From Fibrella rubiginis (GTDB taxonomy: Bacteria; Bacteroidota; Bacteroidia; Cytophagales; Spirosomataceae): 64,000 nt of DNA. Positions 43,379 through 52,884 of the stretch are shown here, piece by piece (position 1 is the stretch's first letter; every line of letters begins with the position of its first letter). A program made the position numbers and the translations under genes. The stretch lies in contig NZ_JAFMYV010000002.1 of NCBI RefSeq assembly GCF_017353185.1, forward strand, positions 1-64,000. Reading direction: 5' to 3'. The notes below the pieces were generated by a model. It was not told the DNA's origin, searched no databases, and saw only the letters and a list, made by a program, of their open reading frames with translations.

Positions 43379-43448
43379 TTAGAATTTGGCTCAAATGAGC
43401 GAGCTTACAAGCTAATTTAGTTCGTGGTAAACCACTTTATAATTCAAG

Positions 43449-46400
43449 TTGAAAGCTGTACGCCTTATCGTATGTATACTGTTCTGCCTTTGTTCGGTAG
43501 CTAAGGCCCAGCAATTTGCTGCTTCTGTACAACATTATGGCCCTGAAAACGGCTTGTCGCATCGGGAAATAAACGCCATTTTACAGGACCGGCGGGGCTT
43601 TATGTGGTTCGGTACCAAGTTTGGTCTAAACCGATTCGATGGGCTAAAATTTACCACCTTCACTAAAGAGCGTAACGGGCTCGATTTCGATGAGATAGAG
43701 TCTATTGCCGAGGACGCCGATGGCCTTTTGTGGCTCATGGGCGCTTATAAGGACAGTAGGGTGCGGATTACCCTGTTTAATCCGTTGACGAGCACGGCTA
43801 TTTCATTTGATGAGAAATTCAAAAAGTATCCCTTGACAAGTTCTTTACATGTTAGGCAGCATGTGTTAGGCAGTCCTGACGGCACGATCTTCTTCGCCAG
43901 TTATCAACCGGCTATCCTGATATCTTACCATCCCAGGTCCGGCCTTTGCTACGTGCCCCTCGCCCACTATAAAAATCTGACCATTCACCATGTTACCGCC
44001 CATAACACCATCTGGGCCACCGCTGATGGCAATCAATTGGTCGAACTAACCGCAGATGGCCGTGTTCTCCATAACTTTCGACATGATCCAGGCACCATTA
44101 ACGTCTGTTTGGGCCAGCCACATGCAGGTATCGAATTTTTCTATACTGTCTACAATTCAGACACCGATTTACAGGGAGTACTGTATAGTATAGATCAGTT
44201 GGGGAATCAACACCAACTACCGGCTTCACTGCGGCAAGGAAGAACTGCGTTTTTCTCCCCAGTATACTATGCGTTTGATAGTAGCGGATTGATTTGGACT
44301 GGCACCCATTTACGAAGTGTCACCAAAGGAACCCTATTGGATTTGAAGGAGCAACTGGCAGGCCAGTCGATTGACAATCGCTGTTTCTTCGCCGACAGAA
44401 ACGGCTGGATGTGGTTAGGGACCAGTTTTGGGGTGTACCAGGTTAAGGTAACGGAAAACTACTTTCACCGCTTCTTTTACGAGCCAACCAACATTCAAGA
44501 AAAGGCGGCATCCATTCGGGGTATTTCCGTTGTTGGGGATAAGCTATACGCCAACCTGGAAAAAAAAGGCTTATTTAGCTGCGATCTATCGGGTGAGTTA
44601 GTCAAAAAGCTATTAGTGAGTGGCATTTCTTACGGCTTAAGCAATAGTCAGCCTGGAAAACTAAAAATAGGCCAGATGGATTTAGTCACGTATGACATTC
44701 GAACCGATTCGCAAACGGTCTCTCCATTGCCCAATGGCGGATCGATCTGGACAATGTCCCCATTTAGTAACCAGCACTTTCTGGCAGGTGGAATGGTAGG
44801 TCTCTGGCTTGTCGAGACTAAAACGGGACAGGTTTTGCCTTTTACTAGCTACAACCAGTTTCCCGAACTAGCCAAGTCGCATGTGCTTCATATCGGTGCC
44901 GATCGACAGGGGACTCTTTGGATCTGTGCGACTACTGGTTTATATACGGTTGATCCATCAGGGGGTATCACGGCTCGTTACTGGAGTGGAGGCCAGGGGC
45001 GCTTTCAGCTGCCTACCGACAGTTATCAGCATTTTTACCAGGATACCCAAGGCTTGTTTTGGCTGGCGACGGCTAATGCAGGGCTCGTTCGGTGGAACCG
45101 GCAGCAAAATACCTACCAACAACTCAGACGTACCGATGGGTTGTCCAACGACAATATTTACGCCGTCTATGCCGACCGGCGGGGCCATCTGTGGCTGAGC
45201 AGTGACTACGGCATTATGCAGTTTGATCCGGTACGAATGACCACCCGGTCTTACACGGTACAGGATGGCATTACCCACAATGAATTCAACCGCATTGCTC
45301 ATGTTCAGGCCCAGAACGGCCAGCTTTATTTCGGCGGTCTGAACGGCATAACCGCATTTAATCCACCCGATTTTGAACACGAGAAACCTCCAATTACCCT
45401 TCCGCTGCAAATCGTCTCGTTTCGCCAATTTGATTACGCGCTAGACAAACTGGTTGACAAAACCGAAGAAGTGGTAAAAAGTAACTGCATTATTCTACAG
45501 CCCGGTGACCGGACGAGTGTACTGGACTTTGCGCTGCTCAATTACGCCGACTCCCAAAAAAACGTGTACGCTTACCAGTTTAAGGGACTTGACAATCAAT
45601 GGACGTATCAGACTGAACCCTCACTACGGTTGAGTAACTTACCCTACGGCGAGTATCAATTATTGATAAAAGGGCAGGCGGCCGATGGTCAGATATCATC
45701 GGCGAACATGACCATCCAGGTCCGCATACAACGCCCTTTTTACCTGCGTAACTGGTTTCTCATGCTCATGCTGTTTCTTCTAATCGGCTCGGTATGGGGA
45801 TGGGGCCGGTGGCGGAACTGGCAACACCAGCAGGCACAAATCCGGCTGCAAACCCAGATCGACGAGGCAACCCGGATCATTGCCCGGCAGGCGCAGGATC
45901 TGCGACAGCTCGACGAGACCAAATCACGTTTTTTTACCAATATCTCCCATGAGTTCCGCACACCCCTGACGGTGATTCTAGGCATGGCCGATAGCCTCCA
46001 CCAGCAGGCCGACCCCCGGTTGCGGCAGTCGGTTGTCCTGATCGAGCGCAACGGCCGCAACCTGTTGCGGCTGGTCAACCAGATTTTGGACCTTTCCCGG
46101 CTGGAGGCTGGCGAGATGCCGCTCACACTCGTACGAATGGACCTGGTGTACTTTATACACTTCGTCGGCGAATCATTTGATTTCACGGCCCGGGCGAAGG
46201 GGGTACGCCTGATCGTACACGCTGAAGAAGCCACTTGTGAGGCTGATATCAATCCGGATAAGCTACAGGATATTGTGGCTAACCTGCTGAGCAATGCTCT
46301 CAAGTTCACCCCGGCGGGGGGGCAGGTAATGTGTGAAATGGCTATTCTGCCCCGTTGGCAGCCACTTACCCCGGCGGGCTACTACGAGCCACTTACGCCA

Positions 46401-47597
46401 ACCGGTCATCTAAACGACCCGTGGATTCAGCTCACCGTCAGCGATACCGGACCTGGCATTGACCCGGCCAGCCTAACCAAAATTTTTGACCGCTTTTATC
46501 AGCGGCCCCACGATTCAGCCGGGCCGCGTCAGGCAGAATTTACCGGCGGTGGTACCGGTATTGGTCTGTCGCTGGTGCGGGAGTTGGTTGACCTGATGCA
46601 AGGCGGCCTGGCGGTTCGTAACCGATCCGGTCTGGATGAACCAGACCCCTCCAGGCTGGGCGCTGAATTTGTGGTTCGTCTGCCCTTAACCCGGCAGGCA
46701 CCCCCGGCCGACGACATACGGCTCATGCCCATTTTGTCCGCTTCGGATCCGGCCATGACGACAGACCGCTGGAGGGATCCGGGCGAGATCGGCGATGGAG
46801 CCGAAGCCGGGGTGGAGAAGACTCCTGACCGCCCCTTGCTGCTGCTGGTGGAAGATAATGACGATGTGGCCGCTTACATTCAGACCTGCCTACGGGAGGA
46901 ATACCAGATCGTGCGGGCCGAAAACGGACAGATCGGCATTGACCAGGCCATAGACATCATACCGGACCTGATTGTGAGCGACGTGATGATGCCCGCCAAA
47001 GACGGGTTTGACCTCTGTGACACCCTGAAGAACGACGAACGCACCAGCCATATTCCTATTGTATTACTCACGGCCCGGGCCGCCGTAGATGACCGGATGA
47101 CAGGCTTACGGCGGGGGAGTGACGCCTATCTGGTTAAGCCTTTTGGGCGCGAGGAGTTACTACTAGTGCTAAATAATCTACTGAATACCAGGCGGTTGCT
47201 GCAGTATTATTACAGCCAGCAGGCACTGGGCAATCCAAAACCTGGTCCGGTTTCCGTTGACGGGGCTGATGTGCGGGAAGACCAGTTTGTGGCCAAACTG
47301 CGTAGTACTCTGGAACAGCATCTGGATAATGTGGCTCTTGACACCAACATGATTTGTCAGTTGATGGGCATGAGTCGAAACGCGTTGTACCGCAAAGTAA
47401 TGGCGCTAACAGGCACGTCGGTAATCCCTTATTTGAGGGCGCTTCGCCTGCAAAAAGCCGAAGAACTGCTACTACATTCAGCCCTGAGCGTTGCAGAAGT
47501 TGCTTATGCGGTCGGCTTCGACAATCCCCGGTATTTTAGCCGCGTTTTTTCGGAAGAGAAAGGAGTCTCCCCCAGTAGCTTCAGGAGCATGGCGTAG
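43449..47597 (+). CDS. Hybrid two-component system protein (propeller sensor, kinase, receiver, AraC regulator)
   Basis: 1382 residues starting at TTG (43449), the only start that keeps the signal peptide (LIVCILFCLCSVAKAQQ). Regulator propellers and Reg_prop motifs fill about 25-680 (GLSHREINAILQDRRGFMWF), then Y_Y_Y at about 690-765. One TM segment lies at about 775-795. HisKA has His834 in FTNISHEFRTPLTV; HATPase has NLLSNALKFTPAGG. The receiver has Asp1178 in LIVSDVMMPAKDGFD, and a C-terminal AraC HTH follows (SRNALYRKVMALTG, VAEVAYAVGFDNPRYFSRVF). It normally senses glycans and controls polysaccharide loci, but none lies nearby. Confidence 0.95.
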   Translation: MKAVRLIVCILFCLCSVAKAQQFAASVQHYGPENGLSHREINAILQDRRGFMWFGTKFGLNRFDGLKFTTFTKERNGLDFDEIESIAEDADGLLWLMGAYKDSRVRITLFNPLTSTAISFDEKFKKYPLTSSLHVRQHVLGSPDGTIFFASYQPAILISYHPRSGLCYVPLAHYKNLTIHHVTAHNTIWATADGNQLVELTADGRVLHNFRHDPGTINVCLGQPHAGIEFFYTVYNSDTDLQGVLYSIDQLGNQHQLPASLRQGRTAFFSPVYYAFDSSGLIWTGTHLRSVTKGTLLDLKEQLAGQSIDNRCFFADRNGWMWLGTSFGVYQVKVTENYFHRFFYEPTNIQEKAASIRGISVVGDKLYANLEKKGLFSCDLSGELVKKLLVSGISYGLSNSQPGKLKIGQMDLVTYDIRTDSQTVSPLPNGGSIWTMSPFSNQHFLAGGMVGLWLVETKTGQVLPFTSYNQFPELAKSHVLHIGADRQGTLWICATTGLYTVDPSGGITARYWSGGQGRFQLPTDSYQHFYQDTQGLFWLATANAGLVRWNRQQNTYQQLRRTDGLSNDNIYAVYADRRGHLWLSSDYGIMQFDPVRMTTRSYTVQDGITHNEFNRIAHVQAQNGQLYFGGLNGITAFNPPDFEHEKPPITLPLQIVSFRQFDYALDKLVDKTEEVVKSNCIILQPGDRTSVLDFALLNYADSQKNVYAYQFKGLDNQWTYQTEPSLRLSNLPYGEYQLLIKGQAADGQISSANMTIQVRIQRPFYLRNWFLMLMLFLLIGSVWGWGRWRNWQHQQAQIRLQTQIDEATRIIARQAQDLRQLDETKSRFFTNISHEFRTPLTVILGMADSLHQQADPRLRQSVVLIERNGRNLLRLVNQILDLSRLEAGEMPLTLVRMDLVYFIHFVGESFDFTARAKGVRLIVHAEEATCEADINPDKLQDIVANLLSNALKFTPAGGQVMCEMAILPRWQPLTPAGYYEPLTPTGHLNDPWIQLTVSDTGPGIDPASLTKIFDRFYQRPHDSAGPRQAEFTGGGTGIGLSLVRELVDLMQGGLAVRNRSGLDEPDPSRLGAEFVVRLPLTRQAPPADDIRLMPILSASDPAMTTDRWRDPGEIGDGAEAGVEKTPDRPLLLLVEDNDDVAAYIQTCLREEYQIVRAENGQIGIDQAIDIIPDLIVSDVMMPAKDGFDLCDTLKNDERTSHIPIVLLTARAAVDDRMTGLRRGSDAYLVKPFGREELLLVLNNLLNTRRLLQYYYSQQALGNPKPGPVSVDGADVREDQFVAKLRSTLEQHLDNVALDTNMICQLMGMSRNALYRKVMALTGTSVIPYLRALRLQKAEELLLHSALSVAEVAYAVGFDNPRYFSRVFSEEKGVSPSSFRSMA

Positions 47598-47696
47598 CGG
47601 AATCGTATCCCAGCCGTAGGATTCACCTACGTATGCGACTGACTATGGTTGACGATTGCTAAAATGAAATCAAGTGTTTTTGTCAGTACGGTTAGA

Positions 47697-47720
47697 TCAA
47701 CTCAAAACGTTTTGAGTTGA
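47697..47720. promoter_or_regulatory. 24-bp perfect palindrome after the hybrid regulator
   Basis: TCAACTCAAAAC and GTTTTGAGTTGA abut with no loop, so this is a two-fold symmetric site rather than a hairpin terminator. It lies 100 bp past the regulator's stop codon. It may be a protein-binding site. Confidence 0.55.
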
Positions 47721-48021
47721 CCATAATATCTGCATACAGCATAACGAGATCTGCATCGTCCTCGTCCGGTATGTGGGTCAGGTGACAGTTCGACAACGGG
47801 TTTAGTGGCAACTAAATCGCAACGAAAGCCTCTATCAGCGGGTCGACAGCGTCTAGTTTGGTTGTCATGGACAGATGGGATGGGTCCGCCGTTTGTGGCG
47901 AAGCGATTACTATCCCATTTACTTTAAGCAGCTTCGACGGTCCGGCTTATTAAAAACAGCAGGTTGGGCACCAGCGGAAAAACTGGCTAGTCTGTTTGAG
48001 CAGGCCCAATTGTGCATATAT

Positions 48022-48048
48022 TTTTGTTTAAACAAAACTCGTTTAAAC
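48022..48048. promoter_or_regulatory. Tandem palindromes, likely MarR operator
   Basis: TTTTGTTTAAACAAAA (48022-48037) is a 16-bp perfect palindrome. GTTTAAAC (48041-48048) repeats its core. The centres are 15 bp apart, and the site ends 40 bp before the marR start. Position and symmetry fit autorepression of the efflux operon. Confidence 0.65.
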
Positions 48049-48088
48049 AAATATCAGTTGTTTAGGTGTCATCCGTTCGATAGGCACT

Positions 48089-48520
48089 ATGGACTACCGC
48101 AATGAATACCACCGGCTGATTGGTAGCCTGCACAAAACGGCGGGCTACATCACCAATCATTTCCAGCAAAAACTGGCCCCCTTCGACCTGTCAGTGCAGC
48201 AGTATGTGGTGCTGCGGCTGCTGTCGAGGGTGCACCCCGACAGCCTGACGGCAGGGGAGTTGAAAGCTAAAATGACCGACCTCAACCCCGACCTTACTCG
48301 TCTCACCGACCGGCTTATTGCCAAAGGCCTGATCCTGCGCGACGTAGATCCGCAAAATCGGCGTCGGGTGATGCTTCGGCTCACCGAGGCTGGCCATAAA
48401 CTGGTGGAAACGGCGGCGGTTGAGTTCAACGATTTCGAATCGATTATCAGTATGCTGACGCCCGACGAAGTAGCGACGATGAATACCCTCCTGGATAAAA
48501 TTAGAATCAACATAGCATGA
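48089..48520 (+). CDS. MarR family transcriptional regulator
   Basis: 143 residues, winged helix. HRLIGSLHKTAGYITNHFQQ forms the dimer helix; LSVQQYVVLRLLSRVHPDSL, LTAGELKAKMTDLNPDLTRL (recognition helix) and GLILRDVDPQNRRRVMLRLT (wing) follow. It probably represses the efflux operon it heads, released by a ligand that is also a pump substrate. The stop codon overlaps the tolC-like start (ATGA). Tandem GTTTAAAC palindromes lie just upstream. Confidence 0.93.
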   Translation: MDYRNEYHRLIGSLHKTAGYITNHFQQKLAPFDLSVQQYVVLRLLSRVHPDSLTAGELKAKMTDLNPDLTRLTDRLIAKGLILRDVDPQNRRRVMLRLTEAGHKLVETAAVEFNDFESIISMLTPDEVATMNTLLDKIRINIA

Positions 48521-49863
48521 AAAAATACGTGATTGGGGCCGGACTATGGCTCTTGGGGCTTGGCGGGGTTATGGCCCAGCCTAACGCGGCCCAACCAAGT
48601 GCGGCCAGTCTGCCGCTCGACAGGGCCATTCAACTGGCTTTGCAGAACAACAAAGGCATAAAACTGGCCGACTCGCGCACGCAGGCTGCCGAGGCCCGCG
48701 CCCTGGAGGCCAAAGACCGGAGTTTGCCGCAGGCCGCCGCCTCGCTGGCTTATTCGCGCTACAGTCTCACGGGACCGTTTTCGCTGGGGCAGGGTGCCGA
48801 CGGGAAACCACTGTTTGGTTTGCCGGGCGGGGCGTTCAACGCGACTATTGGCGGCGTGACGGTGAGCAAAGAGGTGTTTGGTGGTTTCGCTGAGAAATCG
48901 GCCCGGCTGTCGGCTGAGTTGCTGGCTCGTGCCAGTCGACTCGATGCCCAGCGCAATCGCGCCGAACTGGTCTATACCGTGACCGATGCTTACTACAACA
49001 TCGTGAAACTGATTAAGTCAACTACGGTTATTGAGCAGAATATCAAACAGTTCGACGAGCGGGAACGCGAAGCGCAGAACCTGCAAAAAGAGGGTGTGGT
49101 CACGGCCAACGAGGTGCTGAAGATTCAGTTGCAGCGTAACAATCTCCAGCTTAGCCGCCTCCAGGTAGACAAGGCCCGACAAACGGCGCTTTATAATTTC
49201 AACCTGCTTGTTGGCCTGCCCGAAGACCAAACCGTAACGGTGGATACCACCCTGACTAACCCCGTCACGACGCTGGAACCACTGCCCAATTTCTTAGTTA
49301 AAGCTGCACAGGCCCGCCCGGAAGTGGAAGCCAACACCCTGCGCCAGCAGGCTGCCGACGCCCAGTACCGCAACGTGAAAAGCGGCATGTACCCACACTT
49401 TGGCGTATCGGGCGGCTACAACTACATCAACCCAAGCGCGACGATCCTTCCCGAAGCGGGAAAATTTATTTCGGCCTGGAACGTGGGTGCGGGGCTGAGC
49501 TACAACATCGGGTCGCTGTATAATATGAAGGGCAAGCTGAATACGGCCAAAATTGCCATTGATCAGGCGAGTTTGCAGAGTCAGCAGCAGAATGACCAGA
49601 TCCGGTCGGAGGTGGTAACGGCGTATAATAACTACCAATTGGCGCTGGAGCAGCAGAACGTAATCCGCACGGCGGTGACGCAGGCAAAGGAAAACTACCG
49701 CCTCACCGAATCGCGGTTCCGCAACGGGTTGGTTGGCTCAACGGACCTGCTGGAGGCCGACAGCTTTCTGGTACAAGCTCAACTCAACGTCATCAACGCC
49801 ACCGTCGATGCACAACTGGCTTACCAACGCCTGCTTAAAGCCACGGGCATAAACTTAAACTAG
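48517..49863 (+). CDS. TolC family outer-membrane efflux protein
   Basis: 448 residues with a signal peptide (GLGGVMAQPNA). Two OEP repeats form the helical barrel. LDRAIQLALQNNKGIKLADS is the standard N-terminal segment, and YNNYQLALEQQNVIRTAVTQ with ESRFRNGLVGSTDLLEADSF the C-terminal one. It gives the outer-membrane channel of a tripartite pump whose adaptor and MFS permease follow. It overlaps marR by 4 bp. A TTTAAAG-word island separates it from the adaptor gene. Confidence 0.92.
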   Translation: MKKYVIGAGLWLLGLGGVMAQPNAAQPSAASLPLDRAIQLALQNNKGIKLADSRTQAAEARALEAKDRSLPQAAASLAYSRYSLTGPFSLGQGADGKPLFGLPGGAFNATIGGVTVSKEVFGGFAEKSARLSAELLARASRLDAQRNRAELVYTVTDAYYNIVKLIKSTTVIEQNIKQFDEREREAQNLQKEGVVTANEVLKIQLQRNNLQLSRLQVDKARQTALYNFNLLVGLPEDQTVTVDTTLTNPVTTLEPLPNFLVKAAQARPEVEANTLRQQAADAQYRNVKSGMYPHFGVSGGYNYINPSATILPEAGKFISAWNVGAGLSYNIGSLYNMKGKLNTAKIAIDQASLQSQQQNDQIRSEVVTAYNNYQLALEQQNVIRTAVTQAKENYRLTESRFRNGLVGSTDLLEADSFLVQAQLNVINATVDAQLAYQRLLKATGINLN

Positions 49864-49865
49864 TT

Positions 49866-49938
49866 ACAGGTCCAAGGTTTAAAGTCTAAGGTCGCTCCGC
49901 CAGCGAAAAAGGAACTTTAAACATTAGACCTTGAACAT
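49866..49938. repeat. TTTAAAG/TCTAAGG-word island between tolC-like and emrA-like genes
   Basis: The left part (about 49868-49892, AAGGTTTAAAGTCTAAGGTC) and right part (about 49912-49937, CTTTAAACATTAGACCTTG) are inverted relatives but pair imperfectly. The words are the same as in the island at 16030-16121, far away. It lies inside an operon. Confidence 0.8.
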
Positions 49939-49948
49939 TGAACTCACA

Positions 49949-51061
49949 ATGAATTCCAAATCAATTTTCCGTATTGGCGGCATGATCGTGCTGGTGGCCG
50001 CGCTCTTTTTCGGGTACAGCGAATTCCGCTACCTCCAACGCTACGAAACCACCGACGACGCGCAAATCGACGGTGACGTTGACCCCGTTACGCCCAAAGT
50101 GGGCGGGTATCTGAAGGCCATCAAGTTTCAGGACAACCAGCTTGTGAAAGAGGGCGATACGCTCTTTATTCTGGATGATGCCGACTACCGCATCCGGGTA
50201 GCACAGGCCGAAGCCGCTTTGCAGTCGGCGCAGGCCGGGGTGGGGGTGAGCCGGTCGAACATCAGCGTGGCGGCGGCGACCATTCAAAGCTCGCAAGCCA
50301 CGGTGCAAACGGCTCGTAATCAGGTGTCTACTGCCCAGGCCAACGTGGCGGCGGCGCAGGCTCGCGCCCGCAAAGCATCGCAGGATTTCGAGCGGTACCA
50401 ACGCCTTTTAGCCGAAAAAACGGTGCCACAGCAGCAGTTCGACGCCGTTCAGGCTGAGCGTGACGCTGCCCAGGCGCAGCTTCAGGCCGCCCAGGCGCAG
50501 TTGCAAACGGCGCAGTCGCAGGTGAGCGCGGCGGGTACGCAAACGGGTGTGACCAACTCACAGCGCCGGGCCACCGAAAGCCAGGTGTCGGTGGTCCAGG
50601 CTACCATTAAACAACGGCAAGCTGAGCTGGATTTGGCGCGTCTGCAACTTGGCTACACCATCGTGCGGTCGCCGGTGACGGGCGTAGTATCGCGCCGGAC
50701 GGTACAGGTGGGGCAACTCATTCAGCCGGGGCAGGCGCTGTGTTCGGTAGTGAGCGCGGCCAACGTCTGGGTAACGGCCAACTTCAAAGAAACACAGCTG
50801 GCCAAGATGCAGCCGGGACAGGCCGTTGAGGTTGCCGTTGATGCCTTCGGCGACGAAAAGGTGCCCGGTCACGTAGGGTCGTTTGCCGGGGCTACGGGTG
50901 CCAAATTCTCGCTCCTGCCCCCCGACAACGCTACGGGCAACTACGTGAAAGTGGTGCAGCGCATTCCGGTTCGCATTGAAGTCGACAAGAAAAGTCCCCT
51001 CTACGCCCGCCTCCGCCCCGGCATGAGCGCCACGGTAGCGGTGGATTTGCAGAACAAGTAA
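49949..51061 (+). CDS. HlyD/EmrA-type periplasmic adaptor
   Basis: 370 residues from the ATG at 49949; the open frame extends six codons upstream to a TTG, part of the island. One TM segment (about 7-24) is followed by TTDDAQIDGDVDPVTPKVGG, the biotinyl-lipoyl first half. A long alpha-hairpin (about 75-220) consists of low-complexity Ala/Gln repeats, and TIVRSPVTGVVSRRTVQVGQ is the second lipoyl half. A beta-barrel follows (VTANFKETQLAKMQPGQAVE). It would link the MFS pump to the outer-membrane channel, as EmrA does. Confidence 0.9.
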   Translation: MNSKSIFRIGGMIVLVAALFFGYSEFRYLQRYETTDDAQIDGDVDPVTPKVGGYLKAIKFQDNQLVKEGDTLFILDDADYRIRVAQAEAALQSAQAGVGVSRSNISVAAATIQSSQATVQTARNQVSTAQANVAAAQARARKASQDFERYQRLLAEKTVPQQQFDAVQAERDAAQAQLQAAQAQLQTAQSQVSAAGTQTGVTNSQRRATESQVSVVQATIKQRQAELDLARLQLGYTIVRSPVTGVVSRRTVQVGQLIQPGQALCSVVSAANVWVTANFKETQLAKMQPGQAVEVAVDAFGDEKVPGHVGSFAGATGAKFSLLPPDNATGNYVKVVQRIPVRIEVDKKSPLYARLRPGMSATVAVDLQNK

Positions 51062-51178
51062 GAATCAAGAAGTGAGAGGTAAGAGGCAAGACGTCAGAGG
51101 CAAGAAACAAGATTGTGGTTGCTAACGCCCTGTTCCTGTTTCTCGTCTCATACCTCTTGTTTCTCCTAACCCAACGTA
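51062..51178. repeat. AAGAGGCAAGA-word island between adaptor and MFS genes
   Basis: The left half has words AGAGGTAAGAGGCAAGA and AGAGGCAAGAAACAAGA; the right half has their inverted relatives (TTTCTCGTCTC, TACCTCTTGTTTCTC). The loop contains GTTGCTAACGCCC. The same words occur in frame inside the FG-GAP gene near 56351-56397. Confidence 0.82.
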
Positions 51179-51181
51179 GTT

Positions 51182-52738
51182 ATGAAACTAGGCTTTGATA
51201 AATGGGTAGTGGTGATCACGGTGACCGTGGCGGCTCTGCTTCAAACCATCGACTCGTCTATCGTCAACGTGACGCTGAACCAGATGATGGGCAACCTCGG
51301 CACTTCCCTCGGCGACATTAGCTGGGTGGTGACGGGCTATGCCGCTGCGAGTGCGGTGATGATCACGATGTCGGGCTGGCTGAGTGCCAAACTCGGTCGC
51401 CGAAACTACTTTGCCGCTTCCATTATTTTCTTCACAATTGCTTCCGTTTTCTGCGGCATGTCGACCAATGTGTGGGAACTGGTGTTCTTTCGCGTGGTGC
51501 AGGGCATTGGGGGAGGCGGACTCCTGACTACAGCGCAATCCATTCTGATTCAGACGTTTCCGAAAGAAGACCTCGGCATTGCCAACGCCATTTTTGGTGT
51601 GGGGGTCATCATCGGACCATCCATCGGCCCAACGCTGGGTGGTTATATTACGGATAACCTGTCGTGGAACTGGGTGTTCTACATCAACATCCCGTTTGGT
51701 ATTGCGGCTACGGTGCTTACCTACGCCTACATCAGAGAACCCGCCGAAAAAATGGAAGCTGGGGGCTTAGACTGGCTGGCCCTGATCCTGCTGGTGATGG
51801 GTATTGGCGGGTTGCAGATCATTCTGGAGAAAGGCGAAGAGAAAGACTGGTTCGATTCCCGTTTCATCGTGGGCATGTCTATCGCGGCAGCCGTAGGGTT
51901 AATCGGTTTCATCTGGCGACAACTGGCTGTAAAGCTGCCTATTCTGGATTTGCGATTGCTCAGGCAGCGGCGTTTTGCGGTGGGTACACTCTTTAACTTC
52001 ATCCTGGGTTTCGGGCTGTTTGCGTCGGTGTTTATCATCCCCGTTTTCTGCCAGACCATCCTGGGCTATACGGCCAGTCAGACGGGCCTGTTGCTCATGC
52101 CGGGGTCGATTATGACGGGCCTGATGATGCCGGTGGTAGGTGGGCTGATGCGCAAAAACGTGATCTCGCCCATCTGGTATGCAGCCATCGGTTTCCTGCT
52201 GTTTTTCGGCTTCTGCTTCGACCTCTCGCACATCGGCCTCGCCGCCGGACCAGACTACTTTTTCTGGCCGCTCATCATCCGGGGCATTGGCATGGGTATG
52301 ATCTTCATTCCGCTGACCACCGTAACGCTGTCTGACCTGAAAAGCGTCGAAATTCCGCAGGGATCGGCCCTTTCGGGCATGATTCGGCAGTTGGGCGGTA
52401 CGTTCGGCACGGCCATTATGACGACCTACATCACTACCCGCACCATGTTCCACAGTTCGCGGCTGGGCGATAATGTGTCGATCTACAACCCATTGTCTAC
52501 CGACCGAATCAGGCAGTATACGAATCTGTTTTTGTCGAAGGGTGACGCCCTGGTAACGGCCACGAGCAAGGCCTACCGGCTGATGCAGGGTACGGTGATG
52601 AAGCAGGCACTGGTGATGACCTACGCCGATGCGTTTTTGGTCATCGGCGCATTTTTTCTGCTGTGTGTACCACTGTTGCTATTGTTTATCGGTAAAAAAA
52701 TTGAAGCCCCCGCCCATACCGAAATGGCGATGGAGTAG
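51182..52738 (+). CDS. MFS drug transporter, DHA2/EmrB type
   Basis: 518 residues with about 14 TM helices. Signatures are LQTIDSSIVNVTLNQMM (DHA2 motif D1), GWLSAKLGRRNYF (motif A), RVVQGIGGGGLLTTAQSILI and GPSIGPTLGGYITDNLSWNW (motif C). A C-terminal helix pair and a cytoplasmic tail complete the fold. It exports hydrophobic drugs or toxins in exchange for protons, with the EmrA-like and TolC-like proteins upstream. Regulation by the MarR at the head of the operon is likely. Confidence 0.93.
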   Translation: MKLGFDKWVVVITVTVAALLQTIDSSIVNVTLNQMMGNLGTSLGDISWVVTGYAAASAVMITMSGWLSAKLGRRNYFAASIIFFTIASVFCGMSTNVWELVFFRVVQGIGGGGLLTTAQSILIQTFPKEDLGIANAIFGVGVIIGPSIGPTLGGYITDNLSWNWVFYINIPFGIAATVLTYAYIREPAEKMEAGGLDWLALILLVMGIGGLQIILEKGEEKDWFDSRFIVGMSIAAAVGLIGFIWRQLAVKLPILDLRLLRQRRFAVGTLFNFILGFGLFASVFIIPVFCQTILGYTASQTGLLLMPGSIMTGLMMPVVGGLMRKNVISPIWYAAIGFLLFFGFCFDLSHIGLAAGPDYFFWPLIIRGIGMGMIFIPLTTVTLSDLKSVEIPQGSALSGMIRQLGGTFGTAIMTTYITTRTMFHSSRLGDNVSIYNPLSTDRIRQYTNLFLSKGDALVTATSKAYRLMQGTVMKQALVMTYADAFLVIGAFFLLCVPLLLLFIGKKIEAPAHTEMAME

Positions 52739-52838
52739 GGAGAAAAAGGAGGAACGGGGGAACGGTAGGAATGGAGAAATGGGCTTGTTCGCTTCGTTCC
52801 TCCATTCCTACCTTTCCTCCGTTCCTCCTTTTTCTCCC
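52738..52838. repeat. Inverted repeat with 39-bp arms, AGGAGGAACGG/AGGAATGGAG word
   Basis: Arms 52738-52776 and 52800-52838 match at 37 of 39 positions. The loop contains GGCTTGTTCGCTTCG. The left arm begins at the last base of the MFS stop codon. Confidence 0.93.
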
Positions 52839-52844
52839 CTTTCG

Positions 52845-52852
52845 TACTTTTG
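52845..52852 (+). promoter_or_regulatory. -7 box (TACTTTTG) of the GH43 gene
   Basis: TACTTTTG lies just past the island and 32 bp before the ATG at 52885. It suggests that the gene is not part of the efflux operon. Confidence 0.5.
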
Positions 52853-52884
52853 GCCCGATGTACGAACCGCTCAACTCTTGCCTC

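Larger units (their letters stand above)
42457..43448. other. About 990-bp sparse region
   Basis: Apart from the DUF3606 gene (42784-42966), a short frame at 42588-42686 and the promoter of the hybrid regulator (43353-43378), I see no gene. A GCGGACGGTCGTCGACGCGG word lies at about 43230-43250. Confidence 0.55.
47598..48088. other. 490-bp gap between hybrid regulator and marR
   Basis: It contains the palindrome at 47697-47720 and the marR operator-like site at 48022-48048. An open frame at 47875-48105 gives no recognisable protein, overlaps the marR start, and is not called. Confidence 0.5.

Noticed and set aside
47875..48105. 76-codon plus-strand open frame before marR
   Set aside because: It overlaps the marR start and the operator-like palindromes, and its translation shows no recognisable pattern.
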